A stretch of DNA of 64,000 nucleotides, taken from positions 77,689 to 141,688 of the forward strand of contig CAYPJU010000006.1 of NCBI GenBank assembly GCA_964411125.1, given 5' to 3'. Below the pieces are notes generated by a model. It was not told where the DNA came from. It did not search any database and saw only the letters and a program-made list of their open reading frames with translations. This document shows, in pieces, positions 35,711 to 44,700 of this stretch. A program made the position numbers and the translations under genes. Position 1 is the first letter of the stretch. Every line of letters starts with the position of its first letter. This DNA comes from JBFIHF01 sp964411125 (GTDB taxonomy: Bacteria; Myxococcota_A; Bradymonadia; Bradymonadales; Bradymonadaceae).

Positions 35711-36987
35711 CCGAGCACCGCAAAAGTCTCCTCGAACACCTCGAACTCGAGCTCGATCTCCTCGAGCGCCGATTCGATCGCCGCTTCGCGCCACGCCTCC
35801 TCGGACGGCTTCGCCCGCAGCGCCACGACGCGTCGCCGCAGGCCTTCCATCCTGGTCGCGAGTGCGCGAATCTGGGCGCGGAACGGTTCGCGCGAGGCCT
35901 CCATCTCCTCGGTCGTCCGCAACTGCTCCGTCAGGATCGCCACGGTCTGCGCGGCTCGCTCCGACGGATCACTGCGGGCCTCCTCGATCTCCTGGCGAAT
36001 CAGCTCCGGCGGGTTTCGCGCGATGTAGTCGTCGAGTCGGGCGTACCGCGAGGCGAGCCCCAACACGTCGTCCATCAGCTCGGCCAGCGCGGTCCGCGTA
36101 CGCTCGAGGGTCGGCCCGTATTCGGGCGCGTGAATTCGAAACTGCTGGTTCAGCGCGTAGAACTCCATGAGGCAGACGGTGACCTGTTCTCGGACCTGTT
36201 TGTCGCCGAGCTTTCCGAGGGTATCGGCGGCTCGGGTGGACGTCTCGCGGTCGAACCCGGTGAAGCCCGCGAGGAGCGCAGACGCGTCGAGGTGGTATCG
36301 ATCCCGATACCACTGCAGCTCGCGCCAGAAGATCACCGCGGCGCCGAGCGCGCCGACGACGAGCAAGATCCAGGAAAACCAGATTCCCCCGACCAGGGCG
36401 ACCGCCGCGAGCGCGACGATACTCGCGAGTTTGGCGGGATGGCGGACCAACGATTCCACGCCCTCCCGCAACCATGGAACGGACGGATCGTCGACCGCGA
36501 AGGAACGGCTGGGGACCCCGATCTCGCCGAGCCGGCTCACCAGCGCCGCGACCTGATCGCGGTAGGCGGTAAAGTTCACGACGACGGGGGGATCTTCGAA
36601 GAGCCGGTCGACCTCTGCGGGGTCGAGCCCGATCCCCGCCGAAGCGAGCAACTCTACGGCGGTCGCGCGGCCATGCGCCGATTCGGGCTCCTCGATCACC
36701 AGCGCCCAGTTCGCCAGCGGATGACGGCTGCGCGGCTCCCCGCCGCACCGTACACAAAACACGAAGTCGGGCGGGACCGGGTTGCCGCAGTCGCGGCAAT
36801 GCAGGAAAAAGCCGAAACCGACCGGACCACGGTTTCGCTTCCGCTTCCGGCTCCAGTCGAGCTCGGCAGACATACGCCGCTCCCCCTGCGCGAGGCCCTC
36901 CTCCAGTTGGTAGGTCTCCGGGTCGAGGAACTCCCACCACTTCCCGCCGTCGGTGAGCAGCCGCTTTTCGAAATCGTCCTCCGCCAT
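35707..36987 (-). CDS. Zinc-ribbon two-span membrane protein with helical tail
   Basis: A 426-residue protein of unknown function. It has an internal zinc ribbon (CRDCGNPVPPDFVFCVRCGG, ~residues 63-82), an alpha/beta domain (~100-175), two close transmembrane helices (ASIVALAAVALVGGIWFSWILLVVGALGAAVIFW), and a ~210-residue helical C terminus rich in Arg/Glu with heptad-like spacing. The ribbon and tail should both be cytosolic. The gene overlaps the following small helical gene by ATGA. It lies upstream of the tRNA-Phe terminator on the same strand. Confidence 0.6.
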   Translation of the reverse strand: MAEDDFEKRLLTDGGKWWEFLDPETYQLEEGLAQGERRMSAELDWSRKRKRNRGPVGFGFFLHCRDCGNPVPPDFVFCVRCGGEPRSRHPLANWALVIEEPESAHGRATAVELLASAGIGLDPAEVDRLFEDPPVVVNFTAYRDQVAALVSRLGEIGVPSRSFAVDDPSVPWLREGVESLVRHPAKLASIVALAAVALVGGIWFSWILLVVGALGAAVIFWRELQWYRDRYHLDASALLAGFTGFDRETSTRAADTLGKLGDKQVREQVTVCLMEFYALNQQFRIHAPEYGPTLERTRTALAELMDDVLGLASRYARLDDYIARNPPELIRQEIEEARSDPSERAAQTVAILTEQLRTTEEMEASREPFRAQIRALATRMEGLRRRVVALRAKPSEEAWREAAIESALEEIELEFEVFEETFAVLG

Positions 36988-37020
36988 GTCGCGATTCTAC
37001 ACCGGAGGAAGGGCCACAAG

Positions 37021-37058
37021 AAAAGACAAACCCGACGAGAAGATCTCGTCGGGTTTGT
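37021..37058 (-). terminator. Terminator of tRNA-Phe
   Basis: A 15-bp perfect stem (37026-37040 with 37044-37058, 3-nt loop) followed on the minus strand by TCTTTTC. It begins 5 bp after the mature tRNA end. Confidence 0.85.
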
Positions 37059-37063
37059 CGGGG

Positions 37064-37136
37064 TGGGTTGGGGCAGAATTGAACTGCCGACACCGGCCTT
37101 TTCAGGGCCGTGCTCTACCGACTGAGCTACCAACCC
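37064..37136 (-). tRNA. tRNA-Phe(GAA)
   Basis: Minus strand: acceptor GGGTTGG with CCAACCC, D arm GCTCAGTCGGTAGAGC, anticodon arm CGGCC-CTGAAAA-GGCCG with anticodon GAA, T arm GGCAGTTCAATTCTGCC, discriminator A. CCA is not encoded. Confidence 0.97.
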
Positions 37137-37162
37137 GCAGATGCTCTTCCGAGCGGGCGCCG

Positions 37163-37192
37163 CTTATAAGGCGATTCTGCGAGAGGTGTCAA
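37163..37192 (-). promoter_or_regulatory. Promoter of tRNA-Phe
   Basis: Minus strand TTGACA (37187-37192), 18-bp spacer, TATAAG (37163-37168), followed by a GC-rich discriminator (GCGGCGCCCG) as expected for a stringently controlled stable-RNA promoter. Confidence 0.75.
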
Positions 37193-37314
37193 GCAACCTC
37201 TGACCAAAAATTGTTCCCGCCAACGCTACGGGTACGTGCCCGGGCACGAGCACGCGCGTGGCTTTGCGCCGCAGAAGATTTTTCGTATCGTCCCGCCTTC
37301 AAGGAGAACCCACC

Positions 37315-39510
37315 ATGACGATCCGCTATTCGATCCTGACCGCATCCCTCGTCTGCTCTTTCGTCGCATGTGGCGGAGCGCAGAAGCCGAAGGACGCGCA
37401 CCCCACAGACGACCGCACCACGGCTTCGAGAGGTACCGACACGATGCAGACGACACGCGACGACATCGTCGACACGATCCACGGCGTCGAGGTCGCCGAC
37501 CCGTACCGGTGGCTCGAGGACGTCGATGCGCCCGAAGTCCAGACCTGGATGGACGCTCAGGACTCCGCGACCCGAGCCTACCTCGCCGATCTTCCCGGCC
37601 GCGAGGCGCTCGCGAAGCGATTCTCGGAGCTCTACTACGTCGACTCCATCTCGGCCCCGCGGCGACGCGGAACGCGTTTCTTCTACACCCGCCGGCATGC
37701 CGACAAAGAAAAGGCGGTCCACTACTGGCGAGAAGGAGAGACGGGCGAGGAACAGGTTCTCCTCGACCCCAACGCGATGTCCGAAGACGGTACGATCTCC
37801 GTCGGTGTCGTCGTCCCGTCCTGGGACGGAAAGCAGGTCGCGTACACGCTCAAGGAGAACAACGCCGACGAGGCCACGCTCTATCTGCGTGACGTGAAGA
37901 CCGGGAAGGTCTCCGACGTCGACGTCATCCCCGGGGCGAAGTACGCGCACCCGTCCTGGACGCCCGACGGCAAGGGATTCTACTACACCTGGCTCCCCGT
38001 CGACCCCGAAATCCCGGTCGCCGACCGCCCCGGCTACGCCCAAGTCAGGTTCCACGAGGTCGGCACCGACCCCGCCGACGATCCTGTCGTCTACCCCGCG
38101 ACGAACGACCCCGAAAAGTTCGTCGGGACCGACCTCTCCCGCGACGGCAAGCACCTGTTCACCTACATCTGGCACGGGTGGAACGCGACCGACATCTACT
38201 ACCGACGCGCCGATCGTCCCGGCGACGACTGGACCCCGATCGTCGAGGGCAAGCCATTCCAGTACTCTATCGATGCCTGGAAAGATCGCTTCTACATCAC
38301 GACCAACGAAGGTGCCTCGCGCTATCGCGTGTTGACCACACCCGCGGCGAGGCCTGCGCAGGCCAACTGGAAAGAGATCATCGGCGAGTTCGAAGACGGT
38401 AGCGTCATCGACGCCGTTCAGGTCGTCGGTGAACGCCTCGTCCTCACGCTGATGAAAGACGTTCACTCCGACCTCAGGATCTACGGTCTCGACGGCAAAC
38501 TGCAGCGCGACATCGAACTCCCGGGGATCGGAGCTTCGATGGGGATGACGGGGAACCCCGACGACGACGTCGCCTACTTCAGCTTCCAGTCGTTCACGAT
38601 CCCGACCCGGATCTACCGCACCGAGATTTCCACCGGAAAAACCAAAGAGTGGGCCCGCGTCGACGTTCCGATCGACCCGGAACCCTACAAGGTCGACCAG
38701 GTCTGGTTCGAGTCGAAAGACGGCACCCGAGTGCCGATGTTCGTCGTGACGCGGAAGGACATCGAGCTCGATGGTTCCACCCCCTTCCTCCTCTACGGGT
38801 ACGGCGGCTTCAACGTGAACATGCGCCCCTACTTTCGCGGCAGCATCTACCCGTGGCTCGAGGCAGGGGGTGGGTACGCAGTCCCGAACCTCCGCGGCGG
38901 AGGCGAGTTCGGCGAGGACTGGCACAAAGCGGGGATGCTCCACCAGAAGCAGAACGTCTTCGACGACTTCATCGCCGCCGCCGAGTTTCTCGTGGAGCAG
39001 GGCTACACTTCGCCCGACAAGCTCGGAATCAAGGGGGGGTCGAACGGCGGGCTCCTCGTCGGAGCGGCGATGACCCAGCGGCCCGACCTGTACGGCGCGG
39101 TCATCTGCAGCGTGCCACTGCTCGACATGGTTCGATACCACCTCTTCGGGAGCGGAAAGACCTGGATCAGCGAGTACGGCTCCGCCGACGACCCCGAGGA
39201 GTTCCAGACGCTCTACGCCTACTCCCCCTATCACCGCGTCACCGAAGCGAAGTACCCGGCCCTGCTGATGATGGCGGCCGACAGCGACGACCGCGTCGAC
39301 CCGATGCACGCTCGGAAATTCGTCGCCGCCGTGCAGCACGCCAACCAGTCCGACGAGCCGATCCTCCTACGTGTCGAACGGAACGCGGGGCACGGAGGCG
39401 CCGACCTGATCCGTCAATACGTGGAAGAGGATACCGACGAGACCTCGTTCCTGATGCACGAGCTCGGGCTGCAGCCCCCGACCGGCACAGTCGCGAACGC
39501 CGGCGACTGA
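37315..39510 (+). CDS. Prolyl oligopeptidase family lipoprotein (S9A)
   Basis: A 731-residue serine peptidase that cleaves after proline in short peptides. The N terminus is a lipoprotein signal (MTIRYSILTASLVCSFVAC, Cys19), so the enzyme is exported, unlike cytosolic members. Then come DPYRWLED, typical of the family, a seven-bladed propeller (~90-460), and the C-terminal hydrolase domain with YGYGGFN, GGGEFGEDWH, KGGSNGG (nucleophile Ser576), ADSDDRVD (Asp) and NAGHGG (His), a complete triad. AAGGAG lies 8 bp before the ATG at 37315. Monocistronic. Confidence 0.93.
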   Translation: MTIRYSILTASLVCSFVACGGAQKPKDAHPTDDRTTASRGTDTMQTTRDDIVDTIHGVEVADPYRWLEDVDAPEVQTWMDAQDSATRAYLADLPGREALAKRFSELYYVDSISAPRRRGTRFFYTRRHADKEKAVHYWREGETGEEQVLLDPNAMSEDGTISVGVVVPSWDGKQVAYTLKENNADEATLYLRDVKTGKVSDVDVIPGAKYAHPSWTPDGKGFYYTWLPVDPEIPVADRPGYAQVRFHEVGTDPADDPVVYPATNDPEKFVGTDLSRDGKHLFTYIWHGWNATDIYYRRADRPGDDWTPIVEGKPFQYSIDAWKDRFYITTNEGASRYRVLTTPAARPAQANWKEIIGEFEDGSVIDAVQVVGERLVLTLMKDVHSDLRIYGLDGKLQRDIELPGIGASMGMTGNPDDDVAYFSFQSFTIPTRIYRTEISTGKTKEWARVDVPIDPEPYKVDQVWFESKDGTRVPMFVVTRKDIELDGSTPFLLYGYGGFNVNMRPYFRGSIYPWLEAGGGYAVPNLRGGGEFGEDWHKAGMLHQKQNVFDDFIAAAEFLVEQGYTSPDKLGIKGGSNGGLLVGAAMTQRPDLYGAVICSVPLLDMVRYHLFGSGKTWISEYGSADDPEEFQTLYAYSPYHRVTEAKYPALLMMAADSDDRVDPMHARKFVAAVQHANQSDEPILLRVERNAGHGGADLIRQYVEEDTDETSFLMHELGLQPPTGTVANAGD

Positions 39511-39627
39511 CCGCCGGCGGCGCAGTTGTTTTGCGCGGTCGAGGGACGATTTCTGTGGAATTTCGGTGCGAAAAACCTACGCTGACTCCGTACATAGCGG
39601 AGATGGTGCTCCGCTCGGGAAGTCGCA

Positions 39628-39981
39628 ATGAAAAGAATCGTTCTCCTCGCGCTCGTTCTCGTCGCCGTGATGCTCACGGCCTGTGCCACCCCCAAAAGAG
39701 AGAAAGCGAAGCTCGGCAGTGACGCCGAACCGAGCCCGCTTCCCGAGCAGCGCGCGCAGGCGAGCTCGACCTCGACCTCGAACGCTCCCGCGCAACCCGC
39801 CGAGAAAGAGGTCCAGCTGGGCCTCGACGGCAGCTCGAGCGGCGTCGTCGTCGAAGGCAACCTCTCCGAAGAAGAAGAGGAGGCCGCTCTCAGCGAAGCC
39901 GAGGAAGCTCCCGAAGAAGACACCGCGGCGCCGGAAGTCGAGGATCTGAGCGAGGAAGAGACCGACGACGCTCAGGACTGA
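39628..39981 (+). CDS. Small acidic lipoprotein
   Basis: A 117-residue lipoprotein: MKRIVLLALVLVAVMLTAC with lipobox LTAC and Cys19. The mature chain is low-complexity: Ser/Thr/Pro-rich, then strongly acidic (EEEEEAAL, EEAPEED, EDLSEEETDD). No fold predicted; it may be a cell-surface spacer. GGGAAG lies upstream of the ATG. Confidence 0.65.
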   Translation: MKRIVLLALVLVAVMLTACATPKREKAKLGSDAEPSPLPEQRAQASSTSTSNAPAQPAEKEVQLGLDGSSSGVVVEGNLSEEEEEAALSEAEEAPEEDTAAPEVEDLSEEETDDAQD

Positions 39982-40177
39982 TCCCCCCGCCCGGGGCGTC
40001 GATAGGTGGGCGGAGCCCCAGTCGAATCGGGCGCACAGGCATGTCGCATCCGCGTCGAAGAGCATCCCACTTCGGCTCTCTGCCTCCCATGTCGATCGGT
40101 CTACCCGCGGGTTCGAAGCTCTCGATCCGGCGCTCCACCGCGTCGCGCGGTAGTCCCGGCCCTTTTGCCACTCACTA

Positions 40178-40197
40178 CTTTCAAAAATTCTTGAAAG
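40178..40197. promoter_or_regulatory. Palindrome upstream of the DAHP synthase gene
   Basis: CTTTCAA (40178-40184) and TTGAAAG (40191-40197) form a 7-bp inverted repeat around AAATTC, in an AT-rich patch 50 bp before the gene. A TATAGC -10-like element follows at 40202-40207. A repressor site over a promoter is plausible, but the regulator is unknown. Confidence 0.4.
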
Positions 40198-40248
40198 AAA
40201 GTATAGCGTAGGCGTGTTGAACCCTCGACGGCCTGACGGAGCAGTGTG

Positions 40249-41112
40249 ATGGCAAAGTTCGCGACCGACATCGACAACCGTTTCGACGCCGCATTTCCCT
40301 GCGTCGGACGCAAGGCGGGCGAAGAAACTCGGACGGTTTCGATCGGCGACGCCACCTTCGGCGGGGATCGGTTCGTCGTCATCGCTGGTCCGTGCGCCGT
40401 GGAGTCGGCCGAGCAGATCGAGCTCGCCGCGCAGAGCGTCGTCGATGCGGGCGGCGCCGTGCTGCGGGGCGGAGCGTTCAAGCCACGGACTAGCCCCTAC
40501 TCTTTTCAAGGTCTGGGGCTCGAAGGGGTCGAGCTCTTGCGCCGAGCATCGCTCCGCGCCGGCGTCCCCTTCGTAACCGAGGTGCTCTCCCCCGACGACG
40601 TCGAGGCGATGGCGCCGCGGGTCGACGCGTTCCAGGTAGGGACGCGCAACATGCAGAATTTCGCACTGCTGGCAGCCCTCGGCGCGCAAGACAAGCCAGT
40701 GCTTCTGAAGCGGGGCTTCGGCGCGACGCTGCACGAATGGCTTCACGCCGCCGAACACATCGCGAGCGCGGGCAACGAATCGATCATCCTCTGCGAGCGG
40801 GGGATTCGCTCTTTCGGCGACGAGACTCGCTTCGTACTCGACATCGGCGGTGCGCTCTGGGCGCAGCGTCGCTCCAACCTGCCGGTCGTCGTCGACCCGT
40901 CGCACGGGACGGGCGACCCGGACCTCGTCGTCCCGCTCGCGCGCGCTGCGGTCGCGGCGGGCCTGGATGGGGTGATGGTGGAGGTACACCCGAGCCCGGA
41001 AGCCGCCCTCTCGGACGGCGACCAGGCGCTCACGATGGATCAGTTTCGCAAGATGATGGCGCAGCTCGAGCCGATCGCTGCGGCCGTGGGGAGAGGATTG
41101 AACGATGTCTGA
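40249..41112 (+). CDS. aroF: 3-deoxy-7-phosphoheptulonate synthase (DAHP synthase, type I-beta)
   Basis: Condenses PEP and erythrose 4-phosphate in the first step of the shikimate pathway. Seen are the VVIAGPCAVESAEQI motif, RGGAFKPRTSPYSFQGLG, AFQVGTRNMQNFALL, PVLLKRGFGATLHEWL, ILCERGIRSF and VVVDPSHGTG, all diagnostic of the KDO8PS-like DAHP synthases. At 287 residues it lacks the N-terminal ferredoxin-like regulatory domain of Thermotoga-type enzymes, so it is probably not feedback-controlled by that route. The ATG at 40249 is favoured over GTG at 40246 because GGAG lies 7 bp away. It overlaps ubiE/menG by 8 bases. Confidence 0.93.
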   Translation: MAKFATDIDNRFDAAFPCVGRKAGEETRTVSIGDATFGGDRFVVIAGPCAVESAEQIELAAQSVVDAGGAVLRGGAFKPRTSPYSFQGLGLEGVELLRRASLRAGVPFVTEVLSPDDVEAMAPRVDAFQVGTRNMQNFALLAALGAQDKPVLLKRGFGATLHEWLHAAEHIASAGNESIILCERGIRSFGDETRFVLDIGGALWAQRRSNLPVVVDPSHGTGDPDLVVPLARAAVAAGLDGVMVEVHPSPEAALSDGDQALTMDQFRKMMAQLEPIAAAVGRGLNDV

Positions 41113-41797
41113 AGTGGTTCGAGACATGTTCGCGGACATCGCCGACCGCTACGACACGACGAACACGGTCCTGTCGTTCGGCGTTCACCACCTGTGGCGA
41201 CGGCGCGCGGTCAAAGAATCGGGGCTCGCCCCCGGCGGTTCGGCGCTCGATTGCGCGACGGGAACGGGCGACCTCGCCATCGCCCTGAAGCGAGCGGTCG
41301 GCGCCCAGGGCCGCGTGGTCGGTACGGACTTCTGCGCGGAGATGTTGGCCCACGCGCCGACGAAAGCGGGCCGGGCCGGCCTCGACATCGAATGGGAAGT
41401 CGCGGACGCGATGCACTTGCAGTACCCGGCGGATTCGTTCGACGTCGCCTCGATCGCGTTCGGGATTCGAAACGTCGACGACCCGGTGGTGGCGCTGCGT
41501 TCGATGGCCCGCTGCGTCCGGCCGGGGGGACGCGTCGTCGTCCTCGAGTTCGGCCAGCCGAATGGCGCGTTCGGCGCGATGTACCGCTGGTACAGCGACA
41601 ACGTGATCCCTGCGATCGGGGGAGCGATCACGGGCAAGCCCGAAGCGTACAGCTACCTGAACGAGACGAGCTCCGCGTTTCCCGCGGGTGACGACTTCCT
41701 CGCGCTGATGGACGAAGCTGGTTCGTTCGCATCGCGGCGCGGTATCCCGATGACGGGCGGCATCTGCTGGCTCTACGTCGGCGAAGTCGCGGGCTGA
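41105..41797 (+). CDS. ubiE/menG: Demethylmenaquinone/ubiquinone biosynthesis methyltransferase
   Basis: SAM-dependent C-methylation in quinone synthesis. The 230-residue protein shows VRDMFADIADRYDTTNTVLSFGVHHLWRR, the SAM motif ALDCATGTGDLAIAL, FDVASIAFGIRNVDDP, and YRWYSDNVIPAIGGAITGKPEAYSYLNET, all typical of UbiE/MenG. It overlaps the DAHP synthase gene by 8 bases; both feed chorismate-derived aromatic products into quinones. For a Myxococcota-type organism menaquinone is more likely, but this cannot be settled here. Confidence 0.93.
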   Translation: MSEVVRDMFADIADRYDTTNTVLSFGVHHLWRRRAVKESGLAPGGSALDCATGTGDLAIALKRAVGAQGRVVGTDFCAEMLAHAPTKAGRAGLDIEWEVADAMHLQYPADSFDVASIAFGIRNVDDPVVALRSMARCVRPGGRVVVLEFGQPNGAFGAMYRWYSDNVIPAIGGAITGKPEAYSYLNETSSAFPAGDDFLALMDEAGSFASRRGIPMTGGICWLYVGEVAG

Positions 41798-41912
41798 CGT
41801 GCGCCGCTGTGGCCGCCGCAGCCAAGCCCCCTTCCCACCTTCGTTTTCCCCATCCTCCGCAGCGCTTGCAGACGGGCGGTGTCTCCGTGGTTCGAGCGAG
41901 TTGCTGGTTTGT

Positions 41913-41942
41913 TTGCGCGGACTGAGGTCGCCACGGTAGAAT
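41913..41942 (+). promoter_or_regulatory. Predicted promoter of the FHA gene
   Basis: TTGCGC (41913-41918), 18-bp spacer, TAGAAT (41937-41942), about 55 bp before the FHA start codon. Confidence 0.4.
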
Positions 41943-41996
41943 GGCCGCCGAACCTGAGGCTCGACCGAAGGATTCCGGTCGCGTGGAGGAGCAGTG

Positions 41997-43454
41997 ATGG
42001 GGCAATTCTGGCTCGAATTTGACAACCAGGGTAGCCGACAGCGGTTTGACTTCAACCAGATGTCCGTGTCCATCGGGCGCGATCCGTCGTCCGACTTCCA
42101 CCTCGACCACCCCACCGTCTCGCGCCAGCACGCTCTGATCGTGCAGGGACAGGGGACGCATCAACTCGTCGTCCTCTCGCAGAACGGCCTCACCGCGATC
42201 AACGGCCAGAAGGTGGGGGGGACGGTCGACCTTCGCGCGGGTCAGCTCATCCAGCTCGGCGAGCTGCAGTTCGTCTTCCATTCGGCGGCCGGGTTCAGTG
42301 ACAACGAACCGGCGACCGAACAGGTCGACCTCAACTCGCTGAAAATGTCGAACGAGAGCACGGCTCCCATTCCGGTGGACGGCTCGGTGGCCCATGCGGC
42401 GACCGCCGCGCTTCCCCCCGTCTCCGGTGCGCAGCAGTCGAGCGTCGGCTTTGGAGGTCCGAACCAATCGGGCTTCGGTTCGCAGCCCCCGGCTCACCAG
42501 TCCGGCTTCGGCTCGCAGCCTCCCGCGCAGCAGTCCGGCTTCGGCTCGCAGCCTCCCGCCCAGCAATCCGGGTTCGGAGCTCAGCAGTCCGGGTTCGGAG
42601 CGCAGCCCCCCGCCCAGCAGTCCGGGTTCGGAGCGCAGCCCCCCGCGCAACAGTCCGGTTTCGGGCAACAGGTACCGCAGCAGGGATTCGGCGCGCCCAA
42701 CGGACAGCAACAGGCTCCGCCGGCCAACGGGGCGGGAAAGCAGAAGAAAGAGGGTTCCGAAGAGTTCAAGATCCCCTCGTGGGACACCATCGCCGCACAG
42801 GCGGTGGACGACGAGGGACCTCAGTCCGGCCCGACCGACTTCCAACGCCTTCAGAAGGCACAGAAGAAAGCGATCGCCGGCTCCAAGGGCACGAACCCCG
42901 TGGTCCTCGCCGTCGGCATCGCAGGAATCGCGGGGATGGGCTACTTCCTCTTCTTCCACAAGAAGCCGCCCAAGCCGATCACTGCGAAGGAAGAGGTGAC
43001 CTGCGAACGGTCGATCTGCCCGAAGAAGCCGATCAATTGCGCCGGAAAAGAGGCCTGCATTGCCGGAGCGATCGGGGCCTACAAGGTCGCCGACAAGCTC
43101 TACAAAGAGAAGACCGCGAACATCACCAACCTGTTCGAGGCGTATCGTCAGCTCGACAAGGCCGACGTGTACCTTGGCATCGCGGGCCTGTCGGCTCCCC
43201 CCGAGGACATGAAGGACTACCAGGAGCGTCTGGTTCAGTACGAGACCGAGCTCGACGAACAGGCGAAGAACTTCCGCCAGCAGGTCCACAAGTACAAACA
43301 GCGCAAGAACTACGAGGCGATGGCCAAGGCGATCCTCGATTGGAAGGGCCAGTTCCCCGGCCGAGACAACCGCTGGTGGAACGAAGCGATCGAGGCCGAG
43401 CGCGAGATGAAGGACCGCGGGACCTGGCCCCGCAAGTACATGAAGAGGAAGTAG
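41997..43454 (+). CDS. FHA-domain single-span membrane protein with Gln/Pro/Gly repeats
   Basis: A 485-residue protein. An N-terminal FHA domain (residues ~5-95) has the phosphothreonine-binding core SIGRDPSSDFHLDHPTVSRQHA. A repetitive linker follows, built from GFGSQPPAQQS/GFGAQPPAQQS units (~150-245), then a basic segment, one transmembrane helix (VVLAVGIAGIAGMGYFLFF, ~303-321) and a ~160-residue periplasmic helical part with four cysteines near its start (CERSICPKKPINCAGKEAC). FHA plus single span resembles GltG-type or other myxobacterial Ser/Thr-kinase-linked envelope proteins, but no TonB tail is present. GGAGGAG precedes the ATG at 41997. Confidence 0.8.
   Translation: MGQFWLEFDNQGSRQRFDFNQMSVSIGRDPSSDFHLDHPTVSRQHALIVQGQGTHQLVVLSQNGLTAINGQKVGGTVDLRAGQLIQLGELQFVFHSAAGFSDNEPATEQVDLNSLKMSNESTAPIPVDGSVAHAATAALPPVSGAQQSSVGFGGPNQSGFGSQPPAHQSGFGSQPPAQQSGFGSQPPAQQSGFGAQQSGFGAQPPAQQSGFGAQPPAQQSGFGQQVPQQGFGAPNGQQQAPPANGAGKQKKEGSEEFKIPSWDTIAAQAVDDEGPQSGPTDFQRLQKAQKKAIAGSKGTNPVVLAVGIAGIAGMGYFLFFHKKPPKPITAKEEVTCERSICPKKPINCAGKEACIAGAIGAYKVADKLYKEKTANITNLFEAYRQLDKADVYLGIAGLSAPPEDMKDYQERLVQYETELDEQAKNFRQQVHKYKQRKNYEAMAKAILDWKGQFPGRDNRWWNEAIEAEREMKDRGTWPRKYMKRK
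42460..42680 (+). repeat. 30-bp-class tandem repeats in the FHA gene
   Basis: About seven imperfect copies of a unit encoding QSGFG(S/A)QPPAQ, with one shortened copy. Expansion and contraction would lengthen or shorten the cytosolic linker in frame. Confidence 0.8.
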
Positions 43455-43470
43455 CGTCGGCGCCCGGCTC

Positions 43471-44700
43471 GTGACCCAGAAACTCTCCCGAAACGCCGCG
43501 CTCTACCGCTGGTACGTTGTCTGTCTCAACGGATTTTTCTGGTTCCCCATCTTCTTCCTCTACTTCCTCGAGCGGGTCTCGCTCGCCGAAGCCCTCACTC
43601 TCGAATCAATCTACTATGTGACGGTGGTCCTCGCCGAGGTCCCGAGCGGCTGGCTCTCGGACAAGCTCGGCCGTCGTGTCGCGCTACGCGCGGCGATGTG
43701 CGCCTTCGTGGCCTCTTACGGCACTTTCGTCTTCGGCACCGAATTCTGGCACCTCGCGACCGCCCAGGTGCTGCTGGCAGCAGGATACGCCTTCAACAGC
43801 GGCACCGACACCGCGTTCCACTACGATTCGCTGACCTCGTGCGGGCTGGAGGACCAGTTCGAGCGGCGCGAAGAACGAATCGCACGGCTCAGCTTTCTGG
43901 TGGTCGGCGCGAGTGCCGTGGTCGGGGGGTTCGTGGGGGCGATCGAGCTGCGCTGGGCGTACGCGCTTTCGGCCGTGTTCGCCGTCGGCGGACTGGTGAT
44001 CACCACCGCCTTCGAGCCGACGCCTCCCGCTCGTGACGTCCCGCGGTTCGACCGGCAGGTCGTGGCCTGCGTGAAGTTGCTGCGCAATCCAGCGCTCGCC
44101 TGGTTCTTCGGGTTCTCGGTGCTCCTGACCGTGCTGATTCACATCCCCTATCAGCTCTACCAACCCTATATCGACCTCCTCGCTCTCCCGTTCGAGGCCC
44201 ACGTCGCGACGTCGGTGTGGACGGGCGTTCACGCGGCCGGCGCGATGGTGATCGCTGCGGCGCTCACGACCCAATCGGTGAAGCTGGCCCACCGACTCGG
44301 CGTAGCGAATCTGGCGCTTCTGGGCCTCGCGTCGACCGTCGCGATCCTGGCGCTGCTCGGAGCATTTCTGCATCCGCTCGTCGTCCTGGCCCTCTTCTTT
44401 CGGTCAGCCCCGCGGGCGCTGACGGCCGCACCAGTCAACGCGTTCATCGTTCCTCGAGTGGGGCGCGAGATGCGGGCGAGCTACCTCTCGCTGCAATCCC
44501 TCGCCGGGCGACTCTGCTTCAGTGGATTGCTGCTCGTCCTCGCGCTCTTCGCGACCACCGACGACCCGAGATGGACGGATATCTCGCAGATGTCGTGGAT
44601 CTCGGCGGCACTCGGGGCGTTTGGAATCGCCCTCCTGTGGGTCACGCGAAGAGCGGTCAGCGATACTTCGCCCTCAGCTCTGCCGCCCGCCCCGAGATGA
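43471..44700 (+). CDS. Major facilitator superfamily transporter
   Basis: A 409-residue membrane protein with about 12 predicted helices. The loop after helix 2 holds SGWLSDKLGRRVAL, the MFS motif A (GxLaDrxGrr). Two six-helix halves are separated by a charged loop (EPTPPARDVPRFDRQ). The best resemblance is to MFS proteins of unclear substrate. The GTG at 43471 is 16 bp after the FHA gene. Its last 44 bp overlap the convergent TPR gene. Confidence 0.8.
   Translation: MTQKLSRNAALYRWYVVCLNGFFWFPIFFLYFLERVSLAEALTLESIYYVTVVLAEVPSGWLSDKLGRRVALRAAMCAFVASYGTFVFGTEFWHLATAQVLLAAGYAFNSGTDTAFHYDSLTSCGLEDQFERREERIARLSFLVVGASAVVGGFVGAIELRWAYALSAVFAVGGLVITTAFEPTPPARDVPRFDRQVVACVKLLRNPALAWFFGFSVLLTVLIHIPYQLYQPYIDLLALPFEAHVATSVWTGVHAAGAMVIAAALTTQSVKLAHRLGVANLALLGLASTVAILALLGAFLHPLVVLALFFRSAPRALTAAPVNAFIVPRVGREMRASYLSLQSLAGRLCFSGLLLVLALFATTDDPRWTDISQMSWISAALGAFGIALLWVTRRAVSDTSPSALPPAPR

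Noticed and set aside
37184..37260. Small gene between tRNA-Phe and the prolyl oligopeptidase
   Set aside because: Open frames here are short, lack ribosome sites and overlap the tRNA promoter.
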